Positions 6,647-7,917 of a stretch of 7,917 nucleotides of DNA are shown in pieces (within the stretch, counting starts at the first letter, position 1; every line of letters begins with the position of its first letter). Origin of the DNA: an uncultured Oscillospiraceae bacterium (GTDB lineage Bacteria; Bacillota; Clostridia; Oscillospirales; Ruminococcaceae); the NCBI GenBank assembly GCA_900546885.1, contig UREN01000082.1, forward strand, positions 1 through 7,917. Direction: 5' to 3'. The translations under genes were made by a program, and so were the position numbers. The notes beneath the pieces were generated by a model. That model did no database searches, was not told where the DNA came from, and worked only from the letters and a program-made list of their open reading frames with translations.

Positions 6647-7846
6647 TTATGCGGGGCTTTGCGCTGCGCCGGGCGGCACGGCCGGCACAGCGCTTTGCGC
6701 GCCTGCGCCCTGCTCTACCGTGCCGCCGCCGCCAATATGGCTCATTTCGGCGTCAATGACAACGCCGTTGGACGCCTCGGCCCCGCCGTTTGCGGCAAAG
6801 TGAAGTTCTTCCGCAGGCACGGGCGCTTCGGCCGCGCGGAAATACTGGTTCAGGAAACCGGCCGCCTGCTGCGGCGCCACATCAGATACATAGTGGTATG
6901 TGTTGTAATACGTCTGCGTGCCGTACATGGGCAGGCGCCCCATAGAGATGTTCGCATCCGGCACCTCCATCACGCTCAGCGCCAGCGCCACGCACTGCAC
7001 CGGGTCAATGTCTGTCTCGACATAGTTCAGCGCCCAGGGCACAAGGCGCATCATCTCGCCCACGGACATGGTGCGCATATAGCGGAACAGCGCCGAATAG
7101 AAATAGCGCTGGTTGTTCAGGCGGTCAAAATCGCCGCGGGGAGTGTTTTTTGCATCTTCGCGGCAGCGCAGGAAAAACTCCAGCTCTTCGGCCTTCAGGT
7201 ACTGGTAGCCCGGGTCAAGGTGGCTTTGCAGCACGCCGTTCCTGTAGTAGTTCAGCTCGGTGGGCACATACACTTCCAGCGCCCATTCCTCGCCGCCGAA
7301 AGCCTCGAACATATCCTTGAAGTGCTCCATGTCAATGGTGATATAGTGGTCTACCGGCAGCTTCAACTGGCGGTTGAACACGTCCACAATGTTCTGAACC
7401 TTGTTCTCGTTCGGGCCGTGGGCAAACACGGCGTTGATTTTGCCCGTGCCCATGGTGTAGCCGTGCCAGCTTTCGTCTGTAACCACAAACATATCGCGCG
7501 GCACCTGCAGCATGCGAACCTGCCTTGTTTTCTTATTATACTGCACATACAGCAGCATATCCGCCATGGGGTTTTCTTTTGAACGCACCACACCCAGCTC
7601 GGCCTCGTTTGCGTTCTGCTCGTTATCGTAATCGAGGCCAAGCACAAGGATATTCATCTGCTCTTCCTGCAATTCGGGCGGCACCAGCTCGTTTATGCCG
7701 CTGGCGTTCTGCACTGCGGCGTTGCCGCCGTTCAGCTTTGCCCTGGCGTAAAGGTAAAACCCACCCGCGCACAGGCACAGGGCGCACAACACGCCGGCAG
7801 ACGCCACAAGGGCCTTTTTGCCTTTGCTGCGCCGCCGTTTGCCGCG
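6647..7846 (-). CDS. LytR-CpsA-Psr (LCP) family protein, first of pair, 5' truncated
   Basis: This is the first gene of the LCP pair and lacks its 5' end. The 399 genomic residues begin at 7846 with RGKRRRSKGKK; upstream codons lie in the adapter and give the artefact peptide MIRRPPRSTLFPYTTLFRS. By comparison with its neighbour, up to about 90 residues of basic cytosolic tail are missing. In the visible part, a membrane helix spans about 12-34. The LCP domain has NILVLGLDYD (65-74), VPRDMFV with R117, and RCRED with R227 and R229 followed by RGDFDR. The residue two before the conserved Asp (D96) is Met rather than Arg. The C-terminal part matches the second copy: over residues 237-311, 52 of 75 positions are identical by my hand count. 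It ends with tandem TAA TAA stops. The substrate is unknown; transfer of an envelope glycan to peptidoglycan is inferred from the family. Confidence 0.93.
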   Translation of the reverse strand, partial: RGKRRRSKGKKALVASAGVLCALCLCAGGFYLYARAKLNGGNAAVQNASGINELVPPELQEEQMNILVLGLDYDNEQNANEAELGVVRSKENPMADMLLYVQYNKKTRQVRMLQVPRDMFVVTDESWHGYTMGTGKINAVFAHGPNENKVQNIVDVFNRQLKLPVDHYITIDMEHFKDMFEAFGGEEWALEVYVPTELNYYRNGVLQSHLDPGYQYLKAEELEFFLRCREDAKNTPRGDFDRLNNQRYFYSALFRYMRTMSVGEMMRLVPWALNYVETDIDPVQCVALALSVMEVPDANISMGRLPMYGTQTYYNTYHYVSDVAPQQAAGFLNQYFRAAEAPVPAEELHFAANGGAEASNGVVIDAEMSHIGGGGTVEQGAGAQSAVPAVPPGAAQSPA

Positions 7847-7904
7847 AGATCGGAAGAGCGTCGTGTAGGGAAAGAGTGTAGATCTCGGTGGTCGCCGTAT
7901 CATT
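7847..7904 (-). other. Illumina P5 adapter, full length, plus poly-A run-off (artefact)
   Basis: These 58 bases are the complete reverse complement of the Illumina P5/read-1 adapter, from AGATCGGAAGAGCGTCGTGT to CCGTATCATT. The 13 A's at 7905-7917 are what a read produces after running off the end of the adapter. They are not a biological poly-A tail. Genomic sequence ends at 7846. Confidence 0.98.
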
Positions 7905-7917
7905 AAAAAAAAAAAAA

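Noticed and set aside
5177..7582. 801-codon open frame on the plus strand, with a lipoprotein-like start (LLTAC)
   Set aside because: It is antisense to both LCP genes and the rsfS start, rich in His/Ala/Val/Gly/Arg as expected for a shadow of GC-biased codons, and lacks a Shine-Dalgarno. The lipobox-like start is chance. Its internal repeats come from the LCP duplication.
7525..7881. 118-codon plus-strand frame ending in IGRASCRERV
   Set aside because: It is antisense to the first LCP gene and runs into the adapter.
7905..7917. Poly-A tail at the contig end
   Set aside because: It directly follows the last base of the P5 adapter, so it is read run-off, not a biological tail.

Overview
The window is a 7.8 kb bacterial chromosomal fragment with sequencing-adapter sequence at both ends. 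Bases 1-40 and 7847-7904 are the same Illumina P5/read-1 adapter in inverted orientation, followed by 13 A's. Real genomic sequence therefore runs only from 41 to 7846. GC content is high (roughly 60% by eye). The gene set is RsfS, LeuRS, S21, YqeG, EF-P, a CD1247-like zinc-ribbon protein and two LytR-CpsA-Psr (LCP) proteins. With clear sigma-A-type promoters and strong Shine-Dalgarno sites, this suggests a GC-rich member of the Clostridia (Bacillota), perhaps Oscillospirales/Ruminococcaceae-like. The taxon is an inference.

All eight genes lie on the minus strand and are transcribed from right to left. First come two tandem paralogous LCP genes (6647-7846, truncated by the contig end, and 5216-6619 with a TTG start). 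They are closely followed by rsfS (4797-5192), probably as one operon. A near-perfect intrinsic terminator lies inside the 3' end of the rsfS reading frame. leuS (2214-4622) follows from its own promoter and has a short structured leader with no T-box. rpsU (1906-2082, 58 codons) has a promoter with exact consensus -35 and -10 hexamers and a strong terminator. yqeG (1292-1798) sits just after that terminator with no promoter of its own that I can see. efp (616-1173) has a good promoter and a strong terminator. A CD1247-like acidic zinc-ribbon gene (88-522) again lies directly behind the terminator.

The theme is translation and its control (LeuRS charging, S21, EF-P, RsfS ribosome silencing), next to cell-envelope polymer attachment (LCP). 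There is no mobile element, CRISPR array or RNA gene. I see no clearly new multi-gene system. The best leads are the terminator buried in rsfS, which predicts mRNAs lacking a stop codon, and the LCP pair, which lacks the Arg of the usual Arg-x-Asp active-site motif. Two genes are also placed so that they can probably be expressed only by terminator read-through. The longest stretch without a gene is 174 bases (4623-4796).
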